Origin: Megaustenia siamemsis
Lineage: Eukaryota; Mollusca; Gastropoda; Stylommatophora; Ariophantidae
Length of the DNA: 64,000 nucleotides
Direction: 5' to 3'
NCBI GenBank assembly: GCA_032433765.1
Contig: JAVIAB010000159.1
Span: forward strand, 53,458,972 to 53,522,971
The notes under the pieces were generated by a model. The model did no database searches, had not been told where the DNA came from, and worked only from the letters and a program-made list of their open reading frames with translations. Made by a program: the position numbers and the translations under genes. Shown here piece after piece: positions 38,745-50,582 of the stretch (the stretch's first letter is position 1; the number at the start of each line of letters is the position of its first letter).

Positions 38745-41233
38745 TTGCTTTATTGTCGTTATCTGTTTTCTGTCATTCTTTTCTTTGTTTATGTATATTT
38801 ACGTTTTTTTTTCTATCTAGTGGAATTATATCCATTTTGAGATGTGTGTCATCCGTAATATGAGAGACAACTAAGCTGTTGATTTCTCTTTTCTTCTTCT
38901 GTTTCGTTAACAAATCGATACGTGAATATATTGTCTCCCAACGGGCATGACTTACAAACAAAACCTGATACATCGATTTAATATGGGAGATTATGATTAT
39001 AATTGTTATCAGCAAACGACCAGATGAGACGACTGTTATTAATTATTCATATCAAGCCGTTGTATTTGATCCATGCTGATGTAGATATGAACAATGTCAA
39101 CATTTAATATTTAATATCAAATCAAAAGGCAAAATTATCAACAAATGAAAATATGGTTAGCATGACTTTTTGATAAAATGTGTTTTTGTTGTGACGATGA
39201 GAGAGATAATTGTTTTCCAGAAACAAGTGAGCGATTTATTATCGATTGCGAATGAACATCAGTAATAGAAGAAATTCTAATGTCATCATCGTCATCATCG
39301 TGTGTCGTATGTTCTTTGCTAAACGTTGCATTTGCTACAGCCCGTCTGAAAATAAAATCACTGTCTCTAGCAAAATCTCCCACTTCTGTTGTCATCTTCA
39401 AAGTCTCCTTCTTGACTTCAAACGAACTTCTTCTTGGTCTACCAAAGTTCGTCCAGAAACCATGTCTTCTAATATTGTTCTTTCCAGCCCGATGTGTTTT
39501 TTTAATAAACTTATTTTGTACTTGTAATATACTTGTTTTTTTTTATTTTCCACTGAAGAATGGTATTGATAGGCCAGTTCTTTTTAATGTTCAATACTTT
39601 CTAGCAGTAGCACATGTCGCCTCTCCTCTTTCATGATGCTTGGTTCAGTGTTTGCGCATTTGTGTGTGGTTTATGTTGTTTCATTGGTATTTGTTCATTA
39701 TGTCTTCGAAATATTCTTTCCATCTCTTTTACATATGTAGGTTAATATGCTGTATGGCTTTTGTAAGGGATGAGCTCAATGGTTATCGTTTCTCGCACTT
39801 GTTACTTTTTACTGGTTTGTAGAATTCTCATGTGGTTGACTTGAGGTACATGCTCACCTTTTATACAAATTCTGTCGTGGTGATTTGCATAGCGTATATG
39901 ATCAAAATTTAAACTTTTATCCGGATTAATGCACATTTTCTTATATTCTTCTTGGTTCTTCTTCTCCCTCCAGACTTTACATATTTTACTCTTTTCTGTA
40001 ACTGCTGATCCGATTGTGTAGTTCCACCATGGTGTACTCTTCTTCTCTTCTTTTGTCCTCAGCTTTGTTCCACATAATGTTATACCGATGTTGGTTATTC
40101 TTTTCTTAAACTACTTCCAATCTTCTTCATCAGTATTTATTTCATTCGGGATTTTTCTTAATTCCTCGGGTATTTATTCTAGGGTTTTCCTTGATTCTAG
40201 ATCTTTCAATTGCTGTATTGTTATTATCTGTTCGTTTCCCCTCTTCTATTTATTTGTATATTATTTCTTTTCCTTTCCTATTTGTCTGGCGTTGGAATCA
40301 TAAGAATTTTTTTGGTTTGTGTAATCCGTAATATGACGGACAGCTAGGCTGTTGATTACTCTTTTTTTGTGTGTTTCGTTAACGAATCGATACGTGAATA
40401 TAGTGTCTTCCAACTGGCGTTCCTTACAATAAAACCTGATATATCGATTTAATGTCGGAGGGTCTGATTATAATTATTATCAACAAACGACGAGATGAAA
40501 TGACTGTTATTAATTATTCATAGCAAGCCGTTGTATTTGATCCATGCTGATGTAGATATGAACAATGCCAACATTTAATATTCGATATCAAATCAAGAGG
40601 CAAAATTATCAACAAATGAAAATATGGTTAGCATGGCTGTGTGATACAATGTTTTTTTGTTGCGTCGATGAGAGAAAAATTTTTTTCCAGAAACAAGGGA
40701 GCGCGTTACCATTGATTTCGAACGAACATCGGTAGCAGAACTTCCACTATCAACGTCATCATCATCGTATGTTCTTTGCAAAATGTTGCATTTGCTACAG
40801 CCCGTCTGAGAATAAAATCATTGTCACTAGCAAAATCTCCCACTTCTGTTGTCATCTTGAAAGTCTACTTGATGTCTTTAAACGAATTTCTTCTTGATCT
40901 ACCAAAGTTCGTCTAGGAACCATGTCTTCTAATATTGTTCTTTCCAGCCCGCTGTTTTTTTTTTTCAATGAGAGAAACTTGTTTTTTTATTTTCCACTGA
41001 AGAATGGTATTGATAGGCCAGTTTTTTTTTAAATGTTCAATACTTTCTAGCAGCAGTACATGTCGCCTCTCCTCTTTCATGATGGTTGGTTTGGTTCCAT
41101 GTTTGCGCATTTGTGTGTGGTTTATGCTCTTTCATTGGTAGTAGTTAAAAAGGACTTCGAAATATTCTTTCCATCTCTTTTACATATGTAGCTTATTTGA
41201 CTGTCCCACCTTTGTAAGGGATGAGCTCAGTGG

Positions 41234-41659
41234 TTATCGTTTCTCGCACTTGTTACTTTTAGTGGTTTGTAGAATTCTCTTGTGGTTGACTTGAGGTCCA
41301 TGCTCACCTTTTATACAAATTCTGTCGTGGTGATTTGCATAGCGTATATGATCAAAATTTAAACTTTTATCCGGATTAATGCACATTTTCTTATATTCTT
41401 CTTGGTTCTTCTTCTCCCTCCAGACTTTACATATTTTACTCTTTTCTGTAACTGCTGATCCGATTGTGTAGTTCCACCATGGTGTACTCTTCTTCTCTTC
41501 TTTTGACTTCAGCTTTGTTCCACATAATGTTATACCGATGTTGGTTATACTTTTCTTAAACTGCTTCCATCCTTCTTCTACTGCATTTACTTCTTTAAGA
41601 ATTTTTCTTAATTCCTCGGATAGTTCTCCTAGGGTTCTCTTTGATTCTTGATCTTTCAA
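41234..41659 (-). pseudogene. LINE-derived 141-codon frame, last B monomer
   Basis: Nearly identical to 38319-38744. It lies immediately before the rearranged end of the satellite. Confidence 0.6.
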
Positions 41660-42009
41660 TTGCTTTATTGTCGTTATCTGTTTTCTGTCATTCTTTTCTT
41701 TGTTTATGTATATTTACGTTTTTTTTTCTATCTAGTGGAATTATATCCATTTTGAGATGTGTGTCATCCGTATTTCTTTTCCTTTCCTATTTGTCTGGCG
41801 TTGGAATCATAATAATTTTTTTGGTTTGTGTAATCCGTAATATGACGGACAGCTAGGCTGTTGATTACTCTTTTTTTGTGTTTCGTTAACGAATCGATAC
41901 GTGATACGTCTTCCAACTGGCGTGCCTTACAACAAAACCTGATATATCGATTTAATGTCGGAGGGTCTGATTATAATTATTATTATATTATTATATTAAA
42001 TTATTATTA

Positions 42010-45000
42010 AATTATATCGTTAGGTGAGAACGACTGAAAGGTTATTGTTAGGTGAGGACAACTGATAGGTTATTGTTAGGTGAGGACGACTGATAGGTTA
42101 TTGTTAGGTGAGGACGACTGATAGGATAATGTTAGGTGATGACAACTGATAGGTTATTGTTAGGTGAGGACGACTGATAGGTTATTGGTAGGTGAGGACA
42201 ACTGATAGGTTATTGTTAGGGGAGGACAACTGATAGGTTATTGTTAGGTGATGACAACTGATAGGTTATTGTTAGGTGAGGACGACTGATAGGTTATTGT
42301 TAGGGGAGGTTGATCGATAGGTTATTGTTAGGTGAAGACAACTGATAGGTTATTGATAGGTGAGGACGACTGATAGGTTATTGTTAGGTGAGGATGATCG
42401 ATAGGTTATTGTTAGGTGAGGATAATCGATAGGTTATTGTTAGATGAGGATGATCGATAGGTTATTGTTAGGTGAAGATGATCGTTAGGTTATTGTTATG
42501 TGAGGATGATCGATAGGTTATTGTTAGGTGAGGACAACTGATAGGTTATTGTTAGGGGAGGACGACTGATAGGTTATTGTTAGGTGAGGACGACTGATAG
42601 GTTATTGTAAGGTGAGGATGATCGATAGGTTATTTTTAGGTGAGGACAACTGGTAGGTTATTGTTAGGTGAGGACGACTGATAGGATATTTTTGTTAGGT
42701 GAGGACAACTGATAGGTTATTGTTAGGTGAGGACGACTGATAGGTTATTGTTAGGTGATGGCAACTGTTAGGTTATTGTTAGGTGAGGACGACTGATAGG
42801 TTATTGTTAGGAGAGGACAACTGATAGGTTATTGTTAGGTGAGGACGACTGATAGGTTATTGTTAGGGGAGGTTGATCGATAGGTTATTGTTAGGTGAAG
42901 ACAACTGATAGGTTATTGATAGGTGAGGACGACTGATAGGTTATTGTTAGGTGAGGATGATCGATAGGTTATTGTTAGGTGAGGATAATCGATAGGTTAT
43001 TGTTAGATGAGGATGATCGATAGGTTATTGTTAGGTGAAGATGATCGTTAGGTTATTGTTATGTGAGGATGATCGATAGGTTATTGTTAGGTGAGGACAA
43101 CTGATAGGTTATTGTTAGGGGAGGACGACTGATAGGTTATTGTTAGGTGAGGACGACTGATAGGTTATTGTAAGGCGAGGATGATCGATAGGTTATTTTT
43201 AGGTGAGGACAACTGATAGGTTATTGTTAGGTGAGGACGACTGATAGGATATTTTTGTTAGGTGAGGACAACTGATAGGTTATTGTTAGGTGAGGACGAC
43301 TGATAGGTTATTGTTAGGTGATGGCAACTGTTAGGTTATTGTTAGGTGAGGACGACTGATAGGTTATTGTTAGGTGAGGATGATCGATAGGTTATTGTTA
43401 GGTGAGGACAACTGATAGGTTATTGTTAGGGGAGGACGACTGATAGGTTATTGTTAGGGGAGGATGATCGATAGATTATTGTTAGTGGAGGATGATCTAA
43501 TGGTTATTGTTAGGGAGGACGACTGATAGGTTATTGTTAGGTGAGGATGATCGATAGGTTATTGTTAGGTGAGGACAACTGATAGGTTATTGTTAGGTGA
43601 GGATTATCGATAGGTTATTGTTAGGTGAGGATGACTTATAGGTTATTTTTAGGGGAGGACGACTGATAGGTTATTGTTAGGTGAGGATCATCGATAGGTT
43701 ATTGTTAGTGGAGGACGACTGATAGGTTATTGTTAGGGGAGGACGACTGATAGGTTATTGTTAGGTGAGGATGATCGATAGGTTATTGTTAGGTGAGGAT
43801 GATCGATGGGTTATTGTTAGGTGAACAAGATCGATGGGTTATTGTTAGGTGAGGATGATCGATGGGTTATTGTTAGGTGAGGACAACTGATAGGTTATTG
43901 TTAGGTGAGGACAACTGATAGGTTATTGTTAGGTGAGGACAACTGATAGGTTATTGTTAGGGGAGGACGACTGATAGGTTATTGTTAGGTGAGGACAACT
44001 GATAGGTTATTGTTAGGTGAGGACAACTGATAGGTTATTGTTAGGTGAGGACAACTGATAGGTTATTGTTAGGTGAGGACAACTGATAGGTTATTGTTAG
44101 GGGAGGACGACTGATAGGATATTGTTAGGTGAGGATGATCGATAGGTTATTGTTAGGTGAGGACGACTGACAGGTTATTGTTAGGTGAGGACAACTGATA
44201 GGTTATTGTTAGGTGAGGACGACTGATAGGTTATTGTTAGGTGAGGACGACTGATAGGTTATTGTTAGGTGAGGACAGCTGATAGGTTATTGTTAGGTGA
44301 GGACGACTGATAGGTTATTGTTAGGTGAGGACGACTGATAGGTTATTGTTAGGTGAGGACAACTGATAGGTTATTGTTAGGTGAGTACGACTGATAGGTT
44401 ATTGTTAGGTGAGGATGATCGATAGGTTATTGTTAGGGGAGAATGACTGATAGGTTATTGTTAGGTGAGGACAGCTGATAGGTTATTGTTAGGTGAGGAC
44501 AACTGATAGGTTATTGTTAGGTGAGGACGACTGATAGGTTATTGTTAAGTGAGGACAACTGATAGGTTATTGATAGGTGAGGACGACTCATAGGTTATTG
44601 TTAGGACTGATAGGTTATTGTTAGGTGAGGATGACTGATTGGTTATTGTTAGGTGAGGACAACTGATAGGTTATTGTTAGGTGAGAGCGAGTGATAGGTT
44701 ATTGTTAGTTGAGGAGAACTGATAGGTTATTGTTAGGTGAGGACGACTGATAGGTTATTGTTAGGTGAGGACGACTGATAGGTTATTGTTAGGTGAGAAC
44801 GACTGATAGGTTATTGTTAGGTGAGGACGACTGATAGGTTATTGTTAGGTGAGGACGACTGATAGGTTATTGTTAGGTGAGGACAACTGATAGGTTATTG
44901 TTCGGTGAGGACGACTGATATGATAGTGTTAGGTGAGGATGGTTGACAGGGCATTGTTAGTTGAGAATTACTGATAGAATGTTCTTAGATAGAATGATCG

Positions 45001-46635
45001 ATAGGATATTAGAAGGTGAGGATTGATGTATGTGATATTGCTAGGTGATGATGATTGATAGGATATTGGTAGGTGATATTGATTGATGGGATATTGATGG
45101 GTGACGATGATTGCTAAGTTATTGTTAGGTGACGATGGCCTCAAGATGACTGATAGCATATTGTTGGTTAAGGATGATTGATAGCATATTGTTGGGTTAG
45201 GGTGTTAGAAAGCATATTGATAGGTCATGATGAGTGATAGCATATTCTTGGGTCATGATGATTGATAGGATATTGTTAGATGAGGATGATTGATATGATA
45301 TTGTTAGGTGAGGATTATTGATAGGATATTAGAAGGTTAGGACGATTGATGTAATATTGCTAGGTGAGGATGTTTGATAGGATATTGGAAGGTATTATTG
45401 ATTGATAGGATATTGTTGGGTGATGATGATTGCTAGGATATTGTTGGGTGACGATGAGTGACAGTGCATTTTAGGTGAGATGATTGATAGGTATGTTTAG
45501 GTTTGGTCATTGAAATGTTTTTGATAGATGAGGATGATTGATATGATATTGCTTGAGATGATGACTGATATGATATTGCGAGGTGGGGATGAGTGAGCAG
45601 ACATTTTTTGGTAAGGCTGATTGAAAGGATATTGTTAGGTGAGGATGACAAACAGAACATTGTTAGGTGAGGATGATTGGTAGCATATTTTTTGGGTCAG
45701 GAAGGTTGATAGCATATTGTTGGGTGATGATGATTGATAGGGTATTGTTGGGTGAGGATGATTGATAGGATAGTGTTGGGTGAGGATGATTGATAGGATA
45801 TTGTTGGGTCAGGATGATTGATAGGGTATTGTTGGGTCAGGATGATTGATAGGATAGTGTTGGGTCAGGATGATTGATAGGATATTGTTGGGTCAGGGTG
45901 AGTGATAGCATATTGTTGGGTCAGGATAAATGATAGGATATTGATAGGTGAGGATTATTGACAGGATATTGTTATGTGAGGATGATTGATAGGATATTGT
46001 TTGACGAGGATGATAGATGTGATATTATTAGATGAAGATGAAGGATAGGGCCTTGTTAGATGAGGATGATTGATGGAGCCATGTTAGGTGAGGATGATTG
46101 ACATGACATTGTTATGTTAGGATGTTTGACAGGATAATGTTAGGTCAGTATGTTTGAAAGGATAGTGTTATGTTAGGATGTTTGATAGGATATTGTTATG
46201 TTAGGATGTTTGATAGGATATTGTTATGTTAGGATGTTTGATAGGATATTGTTATGTTAGGATGTTTGATAGGATATTGTTATGTTAGGATGTTTGATAG
46301 GATATTGTTAGGTCAATATGTTTGAAAGGATATTGTTAGGTGATGATGATTGATATGATTGTGTTAGGTGAGGATGATTGATAAAATATATTCTTATGTG
46401 AGGATGATTGATATGATTTTGTTGGCTGAGGATGATTGATATGATATTAGAAGGTGAGGATAATTGATAGGATATTGTTGTTTCAGGATGATTGATAGGA
46501 TAATGTTTGGTGAGGATGATTGATAGGATATTGTTTGGTGAGAATGATTTATATGATATTGTTAGGTGAGGATGTTTGATATGACATTGTTAATTGATGA
46601 TGTTTGATAAGATATTGTTTGATGAGGACGATTGA
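42010..46635 (+). repeat. 28-bp minisatellite, forward orientation
   Basis: The unit is GGTTATTGTTAGGTGAGGAC plus GACTGATA, about 160 copies. From 42010 to about 44900 units are homogeneous, with ACGACTGA/ACAACTGA/ATGATCGA variants. From about 44900 to 46635 they are more diverged and of the GGATATTGTTAGGTGAGGAT plus GATTGATA type, including a run of near-identical TATGTTAGGATGTTTG units at 46150-46310. Noncoding. Confidence 0.97.
42307..43432 (+). repeat. 563-bp higher-order duplication inside the minisatellite
   Basis: A distinctive run of unit variants beginning AGGTTGATCGATAGG at 42307 recurs in the same order at 42870, an offset of 563 bp (about 20 units). The ATATTTTTGTTAGG variant also recurs at about 42690 and 43253. 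This is a recent block duplication within the array. Confidence 0.85.
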
Positions 46636-46638
46636 TAT

Positions 46639-46711
<73 letters not shown>
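46636..46711. repeat. (AT)n tract at the minisatellite inversion point
   Basis: About 35 AT dinucleotides in a row. Minisatellite units to the left read in one orientation and those to the right in the opposite one. Confidence 0.97.
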
Positions 46712-46712
<1 letters not shown>

Positions 46713-47438
46713 ACCATCCCCATGTTACACCGCTCTATCAACCATTCACACGTTTCAACGTTCTGTCAACCTTCCTCACCTTACAACCATCATCACCAAG
46801 CAATATATGTCAATCATCCTCACCTAACAACATCATTTCAATGACCATTCCCTAAACATACGATATCAATGATCTCATCTAAAATGCCCTATCAGACATC
46901 GTCACCTAACAATATCCTATCAATCATCCTCAGTCGAAAATATTCTATCAATCATCCCCGTCTTAAGAATATAATAGCAATTATCCTCACCCTTCAATAT
47001 CATATCAATCATCCTCACCTAACAATATCCTATCAATCATCCTCGCCTAACAATATCCTATCAATCATCCTCGCCTAACAATATCCTATCAATCATCCTC
47101 GCCTAACAATATCCTATCAATCATCCTCGCCTAACAATATCCTATCAATCATCCTCACCTAATAATATTATATCAATCATCCCCACCTAACAATATCCTT
47201 TCAAACATACTGACCTAACAATATCCTAATAAACATCTTAACATAACAATATCCTTTCAAACATACTGACCTAACAATTTCCTATTAAACATACTAACAT
47301 AACATTATCATGTCAATCGTCCTCACCAAACAATGCATCATCAATCATCCTGATCTAACAATGCCATATCATTCGTCCTCATCGAATAAAACCATATATA
47401 TTATCCTCACCTTCCAATATCATATCAATCATCCTGAC
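46712..47438 (-). repeat. 28-bp minisatellite, inverted orientation
   Basis: Units read as AACAATATCCTATCAATCAT plus CCTCACCT, the reverse complement of the array at 42010-46635 and specifically of its diverged right-hand subtype. About five nearly perfect units lie at 47010-47155. It continues after the hAT insertion at 50172. Confidence 0.93.
47431..47438. repeat. hAT target-site duplication, left
   Basis: ATCCTGAC, identical to 50172-50179 and part of the minisatellite unit. Confidence 0.92.
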
Positions 47439-47639
47439 CAGTGGTGGCCAACTTGAGGTTGCCCGAGGGCCGGATTAAAGCCAAGGCCAAGACCCGCGGG
47501 CCACACTTAAGAATATCGTCAAAAATGACAGTAGGGACCTATGCGATATAGTAATATATAAATAATGCTTGCACTTTGACTACATATTTGATTTGTAACA
47601 AATCCATTAATTATTCATTTTAAAATTACCTTTAATGTC

Positions 47640-49440
47640 TCAGTGCGACGATTGTGACTTGTCACAGCTTTCCACCAGAGATTTGAAGTCCACTTCCATT
47701 TTTGACGTGGCGATTCGGAGAGTATGGGACAATGTCGAATCGGTCATTCTGTTCCTGGTCTTAGATTTAATTAACTTCATGGAAGAGAATGTTGTCTCGC
47801 AGAGATATGTGCTGCCGAATATAGAGCACATCTTTAGTGCCCATTTTCTCAGATACGGGTAACGTTCATTTGGTAGCAATTTCCAGAAGTCAGCTCCTAA
47901 TGCCTTTACAGTACTGAGGAAGGGGTCACACTGAAGGTCACACAACTCTAGTTGAAGATCTGATGGCTGGCACTCCACTGTGCACTTAATTGGGTTATTA
48001 AAAAGTTCCGTTTGCGGACGAAACATTTCAAAATCTTGAAATCGTCGATCAAATTCACAAATCAAATGTTCAATGTCAGCTGCGTACTTACTGAAGTTTG
48101 CACTTTCTATCTCTGACAACAACTGCTTACAACTTGAAAAATGGAACAGATCATTTTTTTGCAAAGAAAGTCTAAATAGATTCAGCTTCTTTTAAAACCA
48201 TCAACATATCCCATCAATTGAAAAATGGTTTGCTTTTCCCCTTGTAGCTGCAAATTCAATATGTTCAAATGTTGTGTGATGTCTGTGAGATATGCCAGAT
48301 TATGAAGGAAATTAATGTCTTTGAGTGCATGTTGAAGATCAATGGAGCATGGTAAGTTCTCTCGCAGGAAGTCATAAATGTCATTCTTCAGTTCAAAAAA
48401 TATTATTAAACATTTCCTCGACTAAGCCATCTTACTTCTGTATAAAGCAGGAGATCACCGTAGCTAGAATCTACTTCCTCTAAAAATGATAAAAACTTCC
48501 TGTGATTTAAAGACTGGTGTCCTCCTCTTATCAAATTTGTTATTTTCACAACAGTAGCCATGGTGTCTTTTAGATTTATGGACTTTGCACACAGGGCCTC
48601 TTGATGAATTATGCAATGCAATGTAGGTACGTTAATTTTGTTTTGCTTTAGAAGTCGTCCAACAAAACCAGTATTTGAACCAATAAAAGCTTTGCAACCA
48701 TCAGTACACACTGCAGACAACTTTCCAAAACCACCTACTTCATCTACGGCACTATGAACTGCAGAAAATATGTCTGTCCCTCTACAAGTGTCATGCAAAG
48801 AGCAAACTTTCAACAATTCTTCAATAACAGTAAAATCCTCCTGGATAACTTTAACAAAAATAAGAAGCTGGCAAGTGTCAGTGATGTCAGTACTTTCATC
48901 AATCGCGAGCGAAAAATATGAGCAGTTTTCAATACAAGATTTTAAACTTTGAGACAGTTGCAGACTGATGTCTTCTGTTCTTCTGGCTACAGTTTGTTTT
49001 GAAAGAGGCACAGATTCAAATTCTTTGGCTATTTTTTCTTGACCGAATGCCTTTGCCATTTGAATCGCACATTTCTTCACAAAATTTCCGTCAGTAAAGG
49101 GTTTTTTAGATTTTGCAAGCTCATAGGTAACTGTATATGATGCAATGATCGATGACTCTTTAATTTTATTGCCCTTTATACACATACTTTGCTGTTGATT
49201 CAACTTTGTCTTCAGCTGTTCAACCAAAAGCTTCCTAGCTTCAATGCTATGTTTCTCATACATGTTTTGATGATGTGTGGCATAGTGCCGTTTTAAATTA
49301 TATTCCTTCAAAACGGCTAACACTTGAACGCAAATTAAGCACTGAGGTTTACTATCCTTATTGAAGATGAACAAATAATCTAATTCCCATTCAGGTTTAA
49401 ATATGCGATTTTCACAATCAACTTTTCTACGTTTTAACAT
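47640..49440 (-). pseudogene. hAT transposase, BED-finger type, two frameshifts
   Basis: The first frame (49440-48406, 344 codons) has a BED-type zinc finger 'KPQCLICVQVLAVLKEYNLKRHYATHH' (about residues 32-58), core 'SYFSLAIDESTDITDTCQLLIFV' (first catalytic Asp region), 'AVCTDGCKAFIGSNTGFV' (second) and 'LHCIIHQEALCAKS'. After a frame change near 48408 come 'FELKNDIYDFLREN' and 'LTDITQHLNILNLQLQGEKQ', then another frame change near 48195. The last frame (48164-47640) has 'DLQCDPFLSTVKALGADFWKLL' and the C-terminal hAT dimerisation motif 'FGSTYLCETTFSSMKLIKSKTRNRMTD'. It acts by cut-and-paste on hAT ends when intact. It belongs to the ZBED/GTF2IRD2-like group by appearance. Only two small indels separate it from a full-length frame, so it is recently dead or the indels are sequencing errors. 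Confidence 0.88.
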
Positions 49441-49862
49441 GATTTAATACAAAATCTCACATCAAAGTTAAAAGTCACAGAATGTTGGTCCACTATCGAA
49501 AATAAGTCCAGATTTGACAGTTATACACAGACTTGTGTTTGACAATGAAATCAAAAGATTGTGACCAAATAAACACGTTGCAGTCATTTTATGGACAAGA
49601 CAAGACGATGGGATCAAAGGGAATGAAGGCGAACAGTGAAACATTTTGAATGTAACTTCAAAGACAGAATTAGAGCTACGAAGTCCCCTCACCCCTGTCC
49701 CTCCCAACCTCATTAACCCCTTACCGCGAAATGAAAGAGCCACCACAAGTCCAGACGACAAATGTTGAGCCAAAGATCTGACGCTATCACCGCACTGACA
49801 ATAAAGCAACTTTGCGGTACCAACTCGAAGCAAAGACTTTGAATATTGTCGGCACCATTAGT

Positions 49863-49867
<5 letters not shown>

Positions 49868-49948
<81 letters not shown>
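49868..49948. repeat. (GT)n microsatellite inside the hAT element
   Basis: About 40 GT dinucleotides between the transposase start and the right terminus of the hAT. Confidence 0.97.
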
Positions 49949-49953
<5 letters not shown>

Positions 49954-50171
49954 GAAATTATGTTGCCAATCTAGCTGTTGCGAGAAATTGACAGAGATTT
50001 TCAAATTGTGTATTCTTGAACGATAGAAGAGTTAACTCCGACACGGATTAAAACCAGGAGAAATCCGCTATTAGGGGTAAAAAATGAAGTAAGTCCGTGG
50101 AGCTTCGCGGGCCAAGAAAACTAGGCTGGCGGGCCGGATCCGGCCCGCGGGCCGCCATTTGGCCACCCCTG

Positions 50172-50285
50172 ATCCTGACTGAACATTACCCGATCGATCA
50201 TCCTGACCGAACAATATGCTAATAATCATCCTGACTCAATAATATGCTATCAATCATCCTGACATGACTATATGCTATCAATCAT
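50172..50285 (-). repeat. Remainder of the inverted minisatellite after the hAT
   Basis: Four or five diverged units of the CAATATGCTATCAATCATCC type. The first 8 bases are the right TSD of the hAT. Confidence 0.85.
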
Positions 50286-50289
50286 ACAG

Positions 50290-50535
50290 AATGGGGACAA
50301 TCAAAGGCTAAGGAAAGCAAACCGAAATAAAATACTGACTGAAATCGGATGCACTGGGCCACTGGCGCAGAACACAGTGCAACGTTTTAACGGGTGTTCA
50401 ATCAGAGTGGATCTGGCAGACTCTAATTGTGATGTTCTGTCTGTGGGGGCGATCAACACACTTAACCTGACAGCTGACTTCATGTGAGAGTCTGGAATCC
50501 TACTCTGATTGAGTCCTGATCGAGAGAGACAGAGA
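50290..50535 (+). mobile_element. LINE D-derived short element: 5' leader joined to 3' end
   Basis: The first about 150 bp match the LINE D leader at 9363-9520. The last about 60 bp (CTGACTTCATGTGAGAGTCT and following) match the LINE D 3' end at about 19645-19700. Everything between, including endonuclease, RT and RNase H, is missing. It ends in a GA-rich tail. It is either an internally deleted copy or a non-autonomous derivative that could use LINE D machinery. Confidence 0.75.
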
Positions 50536-50552
50536 GAGAGAGAGAGAGAGCG
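50520..50552. repeat. (GA)n tail repeat
   Basis: GAGAGAGAC followed by (AG)n, directly at the 3' end of the LINE D-derived element. Confidence 0.85.
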
Positions 50553-50582
50553 CGTCAATATTACGTTTAGTAGGCAGTTTAG

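Larger units (their letters stand above)
26248..41985. repeat. Higher-order satellite: about 1.45-kb monomers in about 2.91-kb AB dimers
   Basis: The segment starting near CAGCCCGTCTGA recurs at about 26248, 27695, 29160, 30608, 32070, 33514, 34980, 36427, 37894, 39340 and 40800, with spacings alternating between about 1445-1450 and 1460-1467. Type A (27695, 30608, 33514, 36427, 39340) and type B (29160, 32070, 34980, 37894, 40800) differ at many sites, whereas A copies are nearly identical to each other and B copies likewise. Homologous points such as 27600, 30513, 33419, 36331 and 39246 are 2906-2915 apart. The first unit is an A/B hybrid. The last is rearranged, with a B-to-A jump near 41771, and the array ends in AT-rich sequence near 41985. 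Monomers contain minus-strand LINE-derived coding (see 38319-38744). Confidence 0.95.
47439..50171 (-). mobile_element. hAT transposon with terminal repeats and 8-bp TSD
   Basis: A 2733-bp element. The left end CAGTGGTGGCCAA and the reverse complement of the right end CAGGGGTGGCCAA form a 13-bp terminal inverted repeat with one mismatch. GC-rich subterminal GGGCCGG sequences follow on both sides. The 8-bp TSD is the hallmark length for hAT. It carries a minus-strand BED-finger transposase with two 1-base frameshifts and a GT microsatellite in its promoter-side region (49440-50171). It is inserted in the inverted minisatellite. Confidence 0.95.

Noticed and set aside
27600..39822. Repeated plus-strand frames of 91-118 codons in each satellite A monomer
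   Set aside because: They are antisense to the LINE-derived strand and are repeated only because the satellite is repeated.
42010..42300. Relationship between the 28-bp and 13-bp minisatellites through GGTTATTGTTA
   Set aside because: The shared word is short and low in complexity; there is no evidence of common origin.
46604..46855. Ile-Tyr repeat proteins
   Set aside because: They come from the (AT)n tract and inverted minisatellite.
42010..47430. Regular 28-bp repeats as a CRISPR array
   Set aside because: Units are head to tail with no unique spacers, and the context is a eukaryotic genome.
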